64,000 nt of DNA from Lachnospiraceae bacterium UBA4338 (GCA_002393735.1 DGTK01000017.1:232787-296786), one strand, 5' to 3'. Shown: positions 1-8,560, numbered from the stretch's first letter. The notes: generated by a model not told the origin, from the sequence alone. Translations and numbers: made by a program.

Positions 1-490
1 ATTTAATATTACTTTTCTTTTCCAGATTATCTAATTTATCAATATAATCATATAGGGAAAATCGGCCGGTCCTTGATAATAAATAAAAACTTAAACTTAA
101 TTTATCCTTATTACCGCCATCCTTAATTAATCCAATCTTCTTCTCATAATCACTTATGTCCCACTTATCAAGGTGTGGATTTAACAGAGTATACATCAAA
201 TACTCATCACCTACGGAAGAATAGGAATAATTAATCTCTTTATATACGGATAAAATATCCAGATCCTCAAATGTTATTTCATCCAGAGTATCATCATTTT
301 GATGCCTCTTGGCATATCCATATATGGATTTAAGCCTTTTTTGGCTGTAATCCTTATTTGGCGCCCTGGATAAATCAGATTTAAAAGAATCAAGTATATT
401 CTTTATTTTCTTTTTATCATCAAGATACCAGTATATTCTTACAAGAATAATAAATACCAGTATAGCAGACAGTACATAAATCCAAATCAT
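1..490 (-). CDS. MutS-like protein, N-terminal part (cut by window edge)
   Basis: Partial gene: the frame is open from an ATG at 490 down to base 1 and continues outside the window, giving about 163 residues. It starts with a hydrophobic membrane-type segment (residues 1-21), then a basic helical stretch and the segment DEITFEDLDISVYKEINYS followed by SSVGDEYLMYTLLNP. That block resembles the N-terminal region of the membrane-anchored MutS-family proteins of Clostridia, whose ATPase domain lies further on. Only 6 bases separate it from rnhA, so the two are probably co-transcribed. The MutS assignment is from recalled family resemblance; the diagnostic Walker motifs lie outside the window. A role in mismatch repair should not be assumed. 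Confidence 0.6.
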   Translation of the reverse strand, partial: MIWIYVLSAILVFIILVRIYWYLDDKKKIKNILDSFKSDLSRAPNKDYSQKRLKSIYGYAKRHQNDDTLDEITFEDLDILSVYKEINYSYSSVGDEYLMYTLLNPHLDKWDISDYEKKIGLIKDGGNKDKLSLSFYLLSRTGRFSLYDYIDKLDNLEKKSNIK

Positions 491-496
491 TAAAAA

Positions 497-967
497 TTAT
501 TCCCACTCATCTTTATCAAGATTATCAGACAAAGCAGCATCTACTGCCATCGAATCACATCTCTCATTCTCAGGATGTCCTGCATGTCCTTTAATCCAGT
601 TATAATTGACCTCTTTACCTTCAGAGGCTTTAAGAAGTCTTTCCCATAAATCCACATTCTTAACAGGATTCTTTGTATTCCTTCTAAAATCACTTCGAAG
701 CCAGCCCTGAATCCAGTTTTTGTTAAAAGCATCGCTCACATACTTGGAATCAGTATAAACTTCAACCCTGACTCCTTTTTTAAGAGCTTCAAGTCCGGTA
801 ATAACTCCCATTAACTCCATTCTGTTATTGGTAGTATTTTCATACCCTTTTGAGTATTCTCTTTCATAGAATTTACCCTTTGGGTCTGTATATTGCAGGA
901 TTGTTCCATATCCTCCGGGTCCCGGATTACCCCTTGATGACCCGTCAGAGAAAAGTTTAACAACCAT
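497..967 (-). CDS. rnhA: ribonuclease HI
   Basis: RNase HI cleaves the RNA strand of RNA-DNA hybrids in the cytoplasm, removing R-loops and replication primers. The 156 residues match the usual single-domain length. The four catalytic acidic residues are visible: D8 in FSDGSSRGNPGPGG, E51 in NNRMELMG, D73 in YTDSKYV and D138 in ENERCDS, with H128 in KGHAGHPEN. No N-terminal hybrid-binding domain is present. The stop codon lies 7 bases before the MutS-like gene and the start 2 bases after cdd, so it sits in a tightly packed unit with punA and cdd. Confidence 0.96.
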   Translation of the reverse strand: MVVKLFSDGSSRGNPGPGGYGTILQYTDPKGKFYEREYSKGYENTTNNRMELMGVITGLEALKKGVRVEVYTDSKYVSDAFNKNWIQGWLRSDFRRNTKNPVKNVDLWERLLKASEGKEVNYNWIKGHAGHPENERCDSMAVDAALSDNLDKDEWE

Positions 968-968
968 A

Positions 969-1376
969 TTACTCCTTTAGTGTAAAAGAATGTGGCAGCA
1001 GTTCTTCCAAAGTATATTCTTTTATATCACCCTCAGGTCCTGCCACATAAATAACAGCATCACCATCCATAAGTTCTGACATAACCTGTCTGCATGTTCC
1101 GCAAGGATAAGCATAATCAGTTATTGCATCACCCTTAGGACTTCCAGCCACCAGAATATATTTAAGGTTAGAAGCGCCCTCGGAAACCGCCTCAAACATT
1201 GCAACTCTCTCAGCGCACACGCTATCTCCATAGGCCGCATTCTCAACATTACAACCTGAGTAAATATTTCCTTTATCATCCATTACAGCCGCGCCTACAG
1301 CGAAACCAGAATATGGACAGTATGAATTCTTTCTTGCCTTAAGGGCCGCATCAAGCAAAGTATTAATTATTTCCAT
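969..1376 (-). CDS. cdd: cytidine deaminase
   Basis: Cytidine deaminase converts cytidine and deoxycytidine to the uridine forms in pyrimidine salvage. The 135-residue length fits the tetrameric bacterial type. Zinc ligands and the proton shuttle are seen in VCAER (C54, E56) and PCGTCRQ (C92, C95); the substrate-binding NVENAAYG lies at residues 43-50. Its start overlaps the end of punA by 14 bases, which suggests translational coupling. Placement beside a purine nucleoside phosphorylase makes this a small nucleoside salvage cluster. Confidence 0.95.
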   Translation of the reverse strand: MEIINTLLDAALKARKNSYCPYSGFAVGAAVMDDKGNIYSGCNVENAAYGDSVCAERVAMFEAVSEGASNLKYILVAGSPKGDAITDYAYPCGTCRQVMSELMDGDAVIYVAGPEGDIKEYTLEELLPHSFTLKE

Positions 1377-2208
1377 AAGCCTTACCCATTTTAATCACTG
1401 ATTTGGTAACAAGTTCTTTAAACTTAGGAGCAGCCTCATTAGCCGCAGCCTGGACCTCATCATGAGTAAGAGGTGTGGGACTGATACCTGCCGCCAGGTT
1501 GCATACACAGGAAATAGCGCAAATCTTAAGTCCCATATGATTAGCCGCAATTGCTTCGACTACAGTACTCATACCCACAGCGTCCGCTCCAAGAGTCTTA
1601 AGCATTCTGATTTCAGCCGGGGACTCAAAGGAAGGGCCGGTAAGCTGGGCATAAATTCCTTCCTGCAATTTAATATTGTTATCTGATGCGGTTTGTCGGA
1701 TAATATCCTGCAAATCTTCATCGTAAACGTGGGACATGTCCGGGAATCTTGTGCCCAGCTCGTCCACATTTGGACCGATTAAAGGATTAGGTACGAAGCA
1801 GGAAATGTGATCCTTAATCATCATAAAATCTCCGGCCCCAAATCCCGTATTTATTCCACCGGATGCATTGGTTAAGAAAAGAATTTTGGCTCCCATTAAT
1901 CCCATTAATCTTACAGGAAGCACAACATCTGAGATGTCATATCCTTCGTAATAATGAACCCTTCCCTTCATGCAGACAACAGGAACATCATACACATATC
2001 CAAAGATAAACTGACCTGCATGTCCGGGAACCGTTGAAACCGGGAAACCGTCAATATCATGATAATCCACGATTGCTTCAACCTTAATATTATTAGCATA
2101 ATCACCAAGTCCTGAACCAAGTACTATGGCTACAAGCGGCTTAAAGGCAGTTTTTTCTCTTACCTGATTAAGGCATTTATTTAATTTATCCATTACTAAA
2201 TTACTCAT
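1363..2208 (-). CDS. punA: purine nucleoside phosphorylase (trimeric type)
   Basis: Phosphorolyses inosine and guanosine to base plus ribose-1-phosphate in purine salvage. Motifs fit the trimeric PNP-I family: phosphate-binding GSGLGDYA (S32), GHAGQF (H63), GRVHYYEG, TNASGGIN (114-120), FESPAE (E195) and the base-recognition N237 in CVCNLAAG, which favours 6-oxopurines. The frame extends upstream to 2232, but AAGGAGG lies about six bases before the ATG at 2208, giving a 281-residue protein starting MSNLVMDK, so that start is preferred. It overlaps both the upstream small gene (8 bases) and cdd (14 bases), so all three are probably translated as a coupled set. Confidence 0.93.
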   Translation of the reverse strand: MSNLVMDKLNKCLNQVREKTAFKPLVAIVLGSGLGDYANNIKVEAIVDYHDIDGFPVSTVPGHAGQFIFGYVYDVPVVCMKGRVHYYEGYDISDVVLPVRLMGLMGAKILFLTNASGGINTGFGAGDFMMIKDHISCFVPNPLIGPNVDELGTRFPDMSHVYDEDLQDIIRQTASDNNIKLQEGIYAQLTGPSFESPAEIRMLKTLGADAVGMSTVVEAIAANHMGLKICAISCVCNLAAGISPTPLTHDEVQAAANEAAPKFKELVTKSVIKMGKAYGNN

Positions 2209-2449
2209 TATCTGCCTCCTTATTATCTTCAAGTTCTACTTTTAAATAGAAACCTGTAGGTTTATTCTCTATTTCCCTGACTATACCTTTTCTTGCCATA
2301 ATTCTCTGATTGGTAGGGAAATTACCACTCATGGCAATTGCAGGTTCTACAACATAATAGTAACTGTACGGAAGTTTACCTTCTGATATTGGAACTTCCT
2401 GTCCAACAGTTACCAGATCTTCTCTTTCCATTTTAAATTCAACAAACAT
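2201..2449 (-). CDS. small conserved-looking protein of unknown function
   Basis: An 82-residue soluble protein with no membrane segment and no motif that I recognise. It is beta-rich looking (YYYVVEP, GFYLKVELED) and ends in an acidic tail. An in-frame ATG exists at 2482, but it lies inside the upstream membrane-protein gene. The ATG at 2449 is preceded by AAGG and lies just after the stop of the gene ending at 2460. Its last codons overlap the start of punA by 8 bases, so it is coding within a coupled string rather than spacer. Function unknown; context suggests only shared expression with nucleoside salvage and membrane genes. Confidence 0.6.
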   Translation of the reverse strand: MFVEFKMEREDLVTVGQEVPISEGKLPYSYYYVVEPAIAMSGNFPTNQRIMARKGIVREIENKPTGFYLKVELEDNKEADNE

Positions 2450-2459
2450 CTTTATTACC

Positions 2460-4376
2460 TTATTTCTTATATGTTCCCGCAAGCTGAGCCTTTATTGGCC
2501 AGTCATTTCTTTTTTTATATATATCCTCTCTTGCATAAATGAATAAATCATTGTAATCCACAATGAACTTATCAGGTTTATATACCTCTATTCTGTAAAC
2601 AGGCAGGTAGCCTGGCATCTCTTCCCCCGTTTCAAGAATTCCAAGACCGGTATAATCTCCAACAAAGAATTCCGGATAGCCAAGAGCGCTCAAATCCTTA
2701 AAAATCCTTTCATTGGTAGCACTGTCTAAAGACTGCATATTATATGTCACATCATGATTATACATATTATGATTGACAAAAATATTCTCATCTAAGTAAG
2801 CAAGAGAATCAAAGAACTGTGTTATTCCAAATTCATGCTTATAATTATGGGCATCTCTGTAAGATTCCGGGCTTGAACCGTCACCTATATAACTCATATC
2901 CCATCTGAGATATGTATTGTTATTATCAAGTCCAAGCACTTCTACCGCATCTGCCATATCTTTGGTATGCCATGTAACTTTTGTTATATCAGTATATGAG
3001 CAAAATACAGACCAGGCCAGAGACATGCCAATACATAAGCCTATAAACAATGGCACAGTCTTACGAATATAAGATTTATCCTTATCAAAAACATATGGCC
3101 TGTCATCTTTTTTAAACAATGTAAAGCCATCAAAGCATATCCACATTACAAATAATATATATCCAAAAACAATGCCTATATGATGATACCAGAAATATAC
3201 ATATGCACTGAATATGGAAAATAAAACATATGGAATAATAAGTTCCTTAAGTTTTCCACATTTTTTGGCTACATATACCAGTACAGCCACTGTAAGAGCC
3301 CCAAGAATTATATTTATAACTGAATACGTGGACAAAGACACAAGTCTCGCCGCATAATCCTGAAGTCTTCCATCGAGCCCTGCATCAATAAACATGGAAT
3401 CAGCAGGTGCAATTATAAGCATATAAACAAGACCTTTTATAAAAGGCACAAGTCCGGTACTTACAACACTGTTGGTATCTGCTTTTGGAGATATTAAATA
3501 TGCCAGACCAATATTAAATAATAATATAAAACTTAATGATGATATTTCTAATATTAAGCTGCTTTTGCTTTCTTCTTTACTTTTACAGGTGCTTTCTTTT
3601 TGCCCTTCTGAAGAATTCTCTGAACTTTCTTTCTTGCATTCTTCTGGAAGTTCTTTGTCATACTGTTCAGAAGTGCTGTTGAAATCACTTTCACCAGATA
3701 AAGAATTATTATCGGAAGAAGGAGCTGTAATGCAATCAGTAATGCCCCCTTCAGCCAGGTTTTGATTAAAGGTTTGAATAGCTTGAATAGTAACATTTCT
3801 TTTCCTCCTTATAATATCTTTTATTATTTCATAAGCCCAGATAATACAGATTCCGCAGGCTATGCACATTCCATAGGCTGTACTTAAGCAAAGAAGCAGA
3901 ATAAGTATCATAAACCTTATTGGTTTATTTCTCTTGGACTTATAATAATAAGCCATAAAAATCAGTACTGTGCAGGTTAATACATAAGGTCTTACAATAA
4001 CACCAAATCTGAAAAACAGATAATATGTAAAAGGCAATAAAAACTTTACATATTTGTTAAAAGGCGCTTTAAAAATAAGCATATATGCCAAAGTAATATT
4101 AAGTATGGCACCCGGTATTCTTAGAGATGCCTCGAAACCAAATCCGCTTTTGGCAAATATTGCAATTATAAGATGCCAAAGCGGCGGATGACCTTCGTAA
4201 TGAGGTATCTTCGTAAGTATATCAAGAAGACTTCCATCCCTGGCAATCAGAAAACTCTGAGCCTCATCATACATTGGTTCGTGGTAAGCACAGACTGTAA
4301 AATATATAACTATATAGACGGCAAGCACTATAAATTCTATATAGTGTTTGAGAATATAATCTTTAACTTTATTCAT
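2460..4376 (-). CDS. polytopic GT-C/PMT-like membrane protein (copy A, with insertion)
   Basis: A 638-residue membrane protein with about ten hydrophobic segments and a large C-terminal outer domain. The first outer loop has HEPMYDEAQSF (E33, D37, E38), the acidic motif expected in GT-C glycosyltransferases such as PMT and ArnT families, followed by HYEGHPPLWH. By that resemblance it may transfer sugars from a lipid carrier; the substrate is unknown. It is a tandem paralogue of the gene at 4386-6218. Unlike that copy it carries roughly 80 extra Ser/Glu/Lys-rich residues (about 194-273) in a cytoplasmic loop. That insertion coincides with an out-of-frame ORF listed separately, and its codon use (CAA, ACT, TCT, AGT) looks unlike the flanking parts. 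Confidence 0.8.
   Translation of the reverse strand: MNKVKDYILKHYIEFIVLAVYIVIYFTVCAYHEPMYDEAQSFLIARDGSLLDILTKIPHYEGHPPLWHLIIAIFAKSGFGFEASLRIPGAILNITLAYMLIFKAPFNKYVKFLLPFTYYLFFRFGVIVRPYVLTCTVLIFMAYYYKSKRNKPIRFMILILLLCLSTAYGMCIACGICIIWAYEIIKDIIRRKRNVTIQAIQTFNQNLAEGGITDCITAPSSDNNSLSGESDFNSTSEQYDKELPEECKKESSENSSEGQKESTCKSKEESKSSLILEISSLSFILLFNIGLAYLISPKADTNSVVSTGLVPFIKGLVYMLIIAPADSMFIDAGLDGRLQDYAARLVSLSTYSVINIILGALTVAVLVYVAKKCGKLKELIIPYVLFSIFSAYVYFWYHHIGIVFGYILFVMWICFDGFTLFKKDDRPYVFDKDKSYIRKTVPLFIGLCIGMSLAWSVFCSYTDITKVTWHTKDMADAVEVLGLDNNNTYLRWDMSYIGDGSSPESYRDAHNYKHEFGITQFFDSLAYLDENIFVNHNMYNHDVTYNMQSLDSATNERIFKDLSALGYPEFFVGDYTGLGILETGEEMPGYLPVYRIEVYKPDKFIVDYNDLFIYAREDIYKKRNDWPIKAQLAGTYKK
3554..3796 (-). 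CDS. candidate nested gene: 80-residue basic membrane peptide, out of frame inside a GT-C-like gene
   Basis: An 80-codon ORF on the same strand as, but in a different frame from, the gene at 2460-4376. It is preceded by AAGGAGG (3804-3810) seven bases before its ATG, one of the strongest ribosome sites in the window. The product has an amphipathic start (MLLFKLFKPLIKTWLKG), a hydrophobic helix (about residues 18-45) and a lysine-rich tail (KGKKKAPVKVKKKAKAA). Its codons (GCA, CTT, AGA, CAG, AAG/AAA) look normal for the neighbourhood, while the host frame reads as low-complexity Ser/Glu. Its limits match the segment missing from the host's paralogue. It may be a real overprinted or inserted gene; the alternative is a chance ORF. 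No function assigned. Confidence 0.4.
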   Translation of the reverse strand: MLLFKLFKPLIKTWLKGALLIALQLLLPIIILYLVKVISTALLNSMTKNFQKNARKKVQRILQKGKKKAPVKVKKKAKAA

Positions 4377-4385
4377 ATAATCACA

Positions 4386-6218
4386 TTACTGCTGGAAAAT
4401 CGGCCAGTCTGTTCTTGATGCAAATATGTCTGATCTTGCATATACATATTCATTTGCATAAATTGCATTATATTTATTTATTCTGTAACATCTCATTGAA
4501 TATACAGGAATATAAGATACATTTGAAACATCAAGATCCATAAGACCTAATATTTCAGGACTGCCCATAATAAAATCAGGATATCCCTTCTCTCCTAATT
4601 CATGAAGATAAGCATTGGCCTCCTCTTCAGAAGGAGTATTATGATCTACATATCTCTTGTGAGGATCTCCATTGTTGAAATTATAAATATAATTTCTTCC
4701 CATAGGGTCATAAGCAAGAACATCCACGAAATTAACCATATTTACGTAATTATGATAATCTTCCTTGTATAACTGTCTGATTTCAGTTGAAACTTCCATT
4801 GTTCCATCATCATTATACTGAATATCATTAAGTCTCTCTTCTACTCCTGCGCCTGTATATTCATAAGTCCAGGATGAAGCAATACTGTAATCATATAAAT
4901 CATAAGTATCTATAAAAAGAGCAAGTCTCTTGGCATACCATGAATCCGAATTATAATCATTGTAGCATGCCATTACAGTCCAGAATAATGGAACTATAAC
5001 CATGATACCGCCAAGGAAATACATATATTTCTTTCCAAAGCCTGGCATCTGTTCTTCTATCTTTTCAAGTAACTTGATCTTACCCAGAGTTTCAGGCTTG
5101 TCATCAAGGCAGATCCAGATAAAGAAAAGTGCAAATAATGAAACAATACCAATATGATGATTATAGAAATAACCAAGTGCTGCATATAAAGCAAATGCTG
5201 TATATGGCAGAATAAGAATGGCTTTTTTCTTAAATACATGAGCAATCATAACTGCAGAAGCAATAATGATTACAGACATAAAGATGCAAAGTCCGGTAGC
5301 ATAATCTGCCTTAATCACATCAGGTGTCTGCTGAAGTCTTCCAAGTAATGATACATCACTAAGCAGTGCATCTGCAGGAAGTACAAAGAATGTATATATT
5401 AAACATTTAATTGCTGATGTATTGGTCTCTCTTATCTGCGCAAAAGCATTGGACGCAGGGAATATTGAAACAAGTTCTGCAACTGCCAATACCAAAAGAC
5501 ATAAAAGTGAGTAAAATCTGCTGTCCTTAAATACTGTATTAAATGCCTTTTTGTTTTTAAGTTCAACAAGTATTTCAACTGTCCATACAACTGAGAACAT
5601 GCAGGCAAAAAGCATACCATAAGCTGAACTTAAGCAAAGAAGCAAAAGTGATGCAACATATCTTACCGGATGTTCGTTTCTGCTCTTATAAAAGAATGCA
5701 AGAAGCACGAAAGCCAAAAACATTATTGAATACGGACGACAGATTACTGTGTACTGATAGAATAAAAAGTATGTAAATGGAATAAGGCATCTGAATATTC
5801 TCTTAAATGGCGCCTTAAATATGATTAATCCGGCAGCAATTGTTGTAAATAACATATTCCAGATTCTAAGGCCGTAATCCATATTTACACCGGTCTTGGC
5901 AAATACTGCAAGAAGCAGTGACCATAAAGCCGGATGACCTTCATAATGAGGAGCATTAAATAAAAGTTCCTTAATTGATGCATCTTTGGCAAGCATCCAT
6001 GACTGAATCTCGTCATACCAGGGTTCATGATAAATGAACATTATGATTCCAAGACCGATAAAAGCAACAATTGCAATGAGTTCCGGAAGGTATTTAACTA
6101 AAAAATCATTTTCGTCATCATCTTCTTCTGAACTTTTTGAAACATCCTTGAGGTCCTTATCTTCCTTTATCTCTTCACTAAGAACCTCTTCATTATTGAC
6201 TGTCTTTTCGTTTTCCAT
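4386..6218 (-). CDS. polytopic GT-C/PMT-like membrane protein (copy B)
   Basis: A 610-residue paralogue of the gene directly downstream. It begins with an acidic, Ser/Glu/Asp-rich cytoplasmic tail of about 38 residues, then a membrane helix and the first outer loop HEPWYDEIQSW (E65, D69, E70), followed by HYEGHPALWS. About ten further hydrophobic segments and a C-terminal soluble domain follow. The paired acidic residues fit GT-C lipid-linked sugar transferases; substrate unknown. In the loop after TVEILVELKNKK it has no insertion, unlike copy A. Gaps of 9 and 11 bases to its neighbours indicate co-transcription. A tandem duplication is the simplest origin, though the copies have diverged considerably. 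Confidence 0.8.
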   Translation of the reverse strand: MENEKTVNNEEVLSEEIKEDKDLKDVSKSSEEDDDENDFLVKYLPELIAIVAFIGLGIIMFIYHEPWYDEIQSWMLAKDASIKELLFNAPHYEGHPALWSLLLAVFAKTGVNMDYGLRIWNMLFTTIAAGLIIFKAPFKRIFRCLIPFTYFLFYQYTVICRPYSIMFLAFVLLAFFYKSRNEHPVRYVASLLLLCLSSAYGMLFACMFSVVWTVEILVELKNKKAFNTVFKDSRFYSLLCLLVLAVAELVSIFPASNAFAQIRETNTSAIKCLIYTFFVLPADALLSDVSLLGRLQQTPDVIKADYATGLCIFMSVIIIASAVMIAHVFKKKAILILPYTAFALYAALGYFYNHHIGIVSLFALFFIWICLDDKPETLGKIKLLEKIEEQMPGFGKKYMYFLGGIMVIVPLFWTVMACYNDYNSDSWYAKRLALFIDTYDLYDYSIASSWTYEYTGAGVEERLNDIQYNDDGTMEVSTEIRQLYKEDYHNYVNMVNFVDVLAYDPMGRNYIYNFNNGDPHKRYVDHNTPSEEEANAYLHELGEKGYPDFIMGSPEILGLMDLDVSNVSYIPVYSMRCYRINKYNAIYANEYVYARSDIFASRTDWPIFQQ

Positions 6219-6229
6219 TTCAATCCCCT

Positions 6230-6973
6230 TTAAATATATAATTTAGATATAAATCTTAAAGCTGTAATCAATATAGTATCTGTAGATACTGATTTATACA
6301 GGGCCGCATCACATATAGCCTTCTTTGCGACTCTCTTGGGTGTATTCATAAAAAGCGATTTAAATTTCATAAAAGTTTCATCGTCATAATATCTTTCGCT
6401 TTTATCAAAGAAAGGTGTATCAACAGGGCCCGGGCATACTGCCATAACATGGATTCTTCTTTTGGCAAGTTCATAATTAAGAGCCCTCGAAAGATTAAGC
6501 ACATAAGCCTTTGACGCACCATAAACTGCGAAAGAAGGAAGTGGAATAAATCCGGCACTTGATGCAAGATTAATCATATGACTTCCTTTTCTCATATATG
6601 GAATACAGATATGAGCAATATTGGTTAATGCCTTGCAGTTTAAGTCAATCATATATGTCTGGTCTTTAGCTGTTCTTTCCATAAATCTTCCGTGAAGGCC
6701 TTCGCCTGCACTCTGGAAAAGCATTCTTATATTAGGCTCATACTGATCAAGCAAGCCTTCCAAAGCATCGATATCACTTTGCTTGGTAACGTCCATCATA
6801 ATGATTCTTACGCTTCTGTGTAATTTAGCTGCCAAAGCATTAAGTTTCTCTTCATTACGACCAATAATCCAGATTTCTTCAAGAGAATTAAATCTTCTGT
6901 CTATCTCAAGTGTTGCTTCGTAGCCAATACCTGAGGATGCACCTGTGATAATCGCGATTTTCCTGCCGTACAT
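6230..6973 (-). CDS. SDR-family oxidoreductase
   Basis: A 247-residue short-chain dehydrogenase/reductase, a cytoplasmic NAD(P)-dependent enzyme. Cofactor motif TGASSGIG at residues 10-17; catalytic S138, Y151 and K155 in YGASK; PGPVDTPFF after the active site is the usual SDR pattern. The family NNAG motif is replaced by QSAG at 87-90. IIGRNEEKL after the second strand supplies an Arg that would favour NADPH (inference). Substrate cannot be told. It is separated by 11-12 bases from the GT-C-like gene and the lipoprotein gene, so it shares their operon and perhaps a role in envelope glycan or lipid modification. Confidence 0.88.
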   Translation of the reverse strand: MYGRKIAIITGASSGIGYEATLEIDRRFNSLEEIWIIGRNEEKLNALAAKLHRSVRIIMMDVTKQSDIDALEGLLDQYEPNIRMLFQSAGEGLHGRFMERTAKDQTYMIDLNCKALTNIAHICIPYMRKGSHMINLASSAGFIPLPSFAVYGASKAYVLNLSRALNYELAKRRIHVMAVCPGPVDTPFFDKSERYYDDETFMKFKSLFMNTPKRVAKKAICDAALYKSVSTDTILITALRFISKLYI

Positions 6974-6985
6974 AATATATCTCCT

Positions 6986-7744
6986 TTATAAAGTAATATT
7001 TACGCTTTTCTTATTAATTGCAGACCTTAAATTAAGTGTAAATCCATCTACTCCATTTGCCACAGCACTTTCCGGAACTTCTGACACAACCACAAGCCTT
7101 ATGGTTTCACCTGCTCCAAGCACATCATTATGAAGCATCAGATCGTCAAATAAAAGTGTAGTAAGGGCTGTATAATTACTGCCGTTTCCTTTGAATTTGC
7201 CTCTAAGCTGAGCATCAGCAAAATTAAGGGAAACGATGGTATCTGTTGTATTGGTTACATCAAAATAAGAAACAATAAATTTATTCCCCATGGCTGATGA
7301 CATGGTAAATGCCATAGCCTCTCCTGAATCAGGATAAGTATCCTTAATATCAGAACCTGCATATGTAATGCTGATTCCTTCAATCTCAACAACATCTTCC
7401 AAAGTAGAGGCAGTTGCCTGTGAACTTGATGAACCGCCGCCTTCAACTTCTATATCATCCGGCGCATTCTCTTTTTCCTGAAGTTCTTTAAGAAGTCTTT
7501 CTTCTTCCTCAATTCTTGCAAGTTCAGCCTGTCTTTCAATTTCAACCGCAACGGCAACAGGCTTCTCTTCTTCAGTCAGAAGTTTGGAATTATAATTAAC
7601 ATCATGCTCTAAAAGAATCATGGACATATAGGTTGTAACCTTATCCATATCTTCTTCTGATAAATCAGGTATGGCATTCATACAGCCTGTCAGTATGGTC
7701 ATACTAAAAGCCAATAATGAAATTGTTAAGATTTTTTTCTTCAT
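6986..7744 (-). CDS. lipoprotein with C-terminal DUF4352-like domain
   Basis: A 252-residue predicted lipoprotein. MKKKILTISLLAFSMTILTGC is a clear lipoprotein signal with lipobox LTGC and lipidation at C21. A charged helical part follows (ELARIEEEERLLKELQEKE, about 73-91), then a Gly/Ser-rich linker and a beta-rich domain (about 115-252) with FIVSYFDVTNTTDTIVSL. That pattern is reminiscent of DUF4352 'telokin-like' domains of Firmicute lipoproteins; this is a resemblance only. It lies between the coiled-coil membrane protein and the SDR gene with gaps of 12 bases on both sides. Likely surface-anchored; function unknown. Confidence 0.7.
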   Translation of the reverse strand: MKKKILTISLLAFSMTILTGCMNAIPDLSEEDMDKVTTYMSMILLEHDVNYNSKLLTEEEKPVAVAVEIERQAELARIEEEERLLKELQEKENAPDDIEVEGGGSSSSQATASTLEDVVEIEGISITYAGSDIKDTYPDSGEAMAFTMSSAMGNKFIVSYFDVTNTTDTIVSLNFADAQLRGKFKGNGSNYTALTTLLFDDLMLHNDVLGAGETIRLVVVSEVPESAVANGVDGFTLNLRSAINKKSVNITL

Positions 7745-7756
7745 ACCGTTTTCCTT

Positions 7757-8377
7757 TTATTCTTCATCTTCTTCATCAAATTCGAGTATAATACCCTGTT
7801 CTTTAAGTTCTTCTTCCATCATTCTGATTTTATTTTCCTTCTTACGAAGTTCCGCATCCTTCTCAGTCAGTTCATCAGACCATTCGGAATACTTATTAAT
7901 CAGAGCATTCTCATAATTAAGAATATTTACATTGTCTCCCGTTGTCGTTATATAGAAAAGCACGCCAATAACCACAATGAGCATGGCAATTATTCCAAGA
8001 CACCAGTAAAGTGCTATTGTGGAAGCACTTGTCTTTGTTTTATTTCGCTCCTTTTCCTGCTCCATGAACTTGTCATATTTTTCCAGAGTATTCCTGGAAT
8101 CAAAATCATAGGTGGAATAAAGCGGAACCGGCAAAATATCTCCAAGACTTTCATTCTTCTCAATTCTGGCCTTAATTTCCTTCATATAGTCCTGACCGAT
8201 GGGTGTCTTGAAAGTCCTGCTTTCAATACATTTGTTATAGACTTTATATAATAAAACATCATCAGCCTTTGAAAGTTTCTCTTTTAATTTATTAACTTTA
8301 TCCAGTTCATCTCTTGCAAGATTAGCATCTGCCGTATTGGCAAAAAGATAATCTCCAACCTGATTCTCTTTATTCAT
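7757..8377 (-). CDS. single-pass membrane protein with C-terminal coiled coil, unknown function
   Basis: A 206-residue protein that I do not recognise. Residues 1-118 are charged and helical, with NKLKEKLSKADDVLLYKVYNK. A single membrane helix lies at about 122-144 (IALYWCLGIIAMLIVVIGVLFYI). The C-terminal part is a strongly predicted coiled coil (ELTEKDAELRKKENKIRMMEEEL) ending in an acidic tail. It is the first gene after a good promoter (8416-8444) and leads a tightly spaced run that continues to the left window edge without any visible terminator. It may anchor or scaffold other envelope proteins; this is a guess from architecture. Confidence 0.7.
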   Translation of the reverse strand: MNKENQVGDYLFANTADANLARDELDKVNKLKEKLSKADDVLLYKVYNKCIESRTFKTPIGQDYMKEIKARIEKNESLGDILPVPLYSTYDFDSRNTLEKYDKFMEQEKERNKTKTSASTIALYWCLGIIAMLIVVIGVLFYITTTGDNVNILNYENALINKYSEWSDELTEKDAELRKKENKIRMMEEELKEQGIILEFDEEDEE

Positions 8378-8415
8378 AATTTCTTCCTAAAAACACAATA
8401 AACGCATTATGATTT

Positions 8416-8444
8416 ATTATACCACAAAAGCTATATTTTGTCAT
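8416..8444 (-). promoter_or_regulatory. sigma-A-type promoter of the 8.4-0 kb operon
   Basis: Minus-strand -35 ATGACA (8439-8444), 17-base spacer, -10 TATAAT (8416-8421). It lies about 40 bases upstream of the coiled-coil membrane protein start. No terminator-like hairpin is visible between the genes from here to the window edge, so it could drive the whole run down to rnhA and the MutS-like gene. Confidence 0.7.
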
Positions 8445-8512
8445 ATTTTTACTGAAAAAATCCCCGCCACTACCATATATCCAAAATATACACTTATGTA
8501 AACCAGCCAATA

Positions 8513-8550
8513 TAAAAAAATAAAAGCCACGGAATACCGTTTCCATGACT
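8513..8550 (-). terminator. terminator of ssrA
   Basis: Minus-strand hairpin with a 10-bp stem (8525-8534 with 8541-8550, two G-U pairs) and a six-base loop. It is followed by TTTTATTTTTTT, about ten bases after the mature tmRNA 3' end. Confidence 0.75.
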
Positions 8551-8560
8551 TTCATTTAAG

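Noticed and set aside
3472..3765. 97-codon plus-strand frame opposite the insertion in the GT-C-like gene
   Set aside because: Ser/Leu-rich shadow of low-complexity coding sequence; no ribosome site, unlike the minus-strand nested ORF.
8370..8555. 61-codon minus-strand frame between ssrA and the coiled-coil protein
   Set aside because: It runs across the ssrA terminator and the promoter of the next gene, with no ribosome site.
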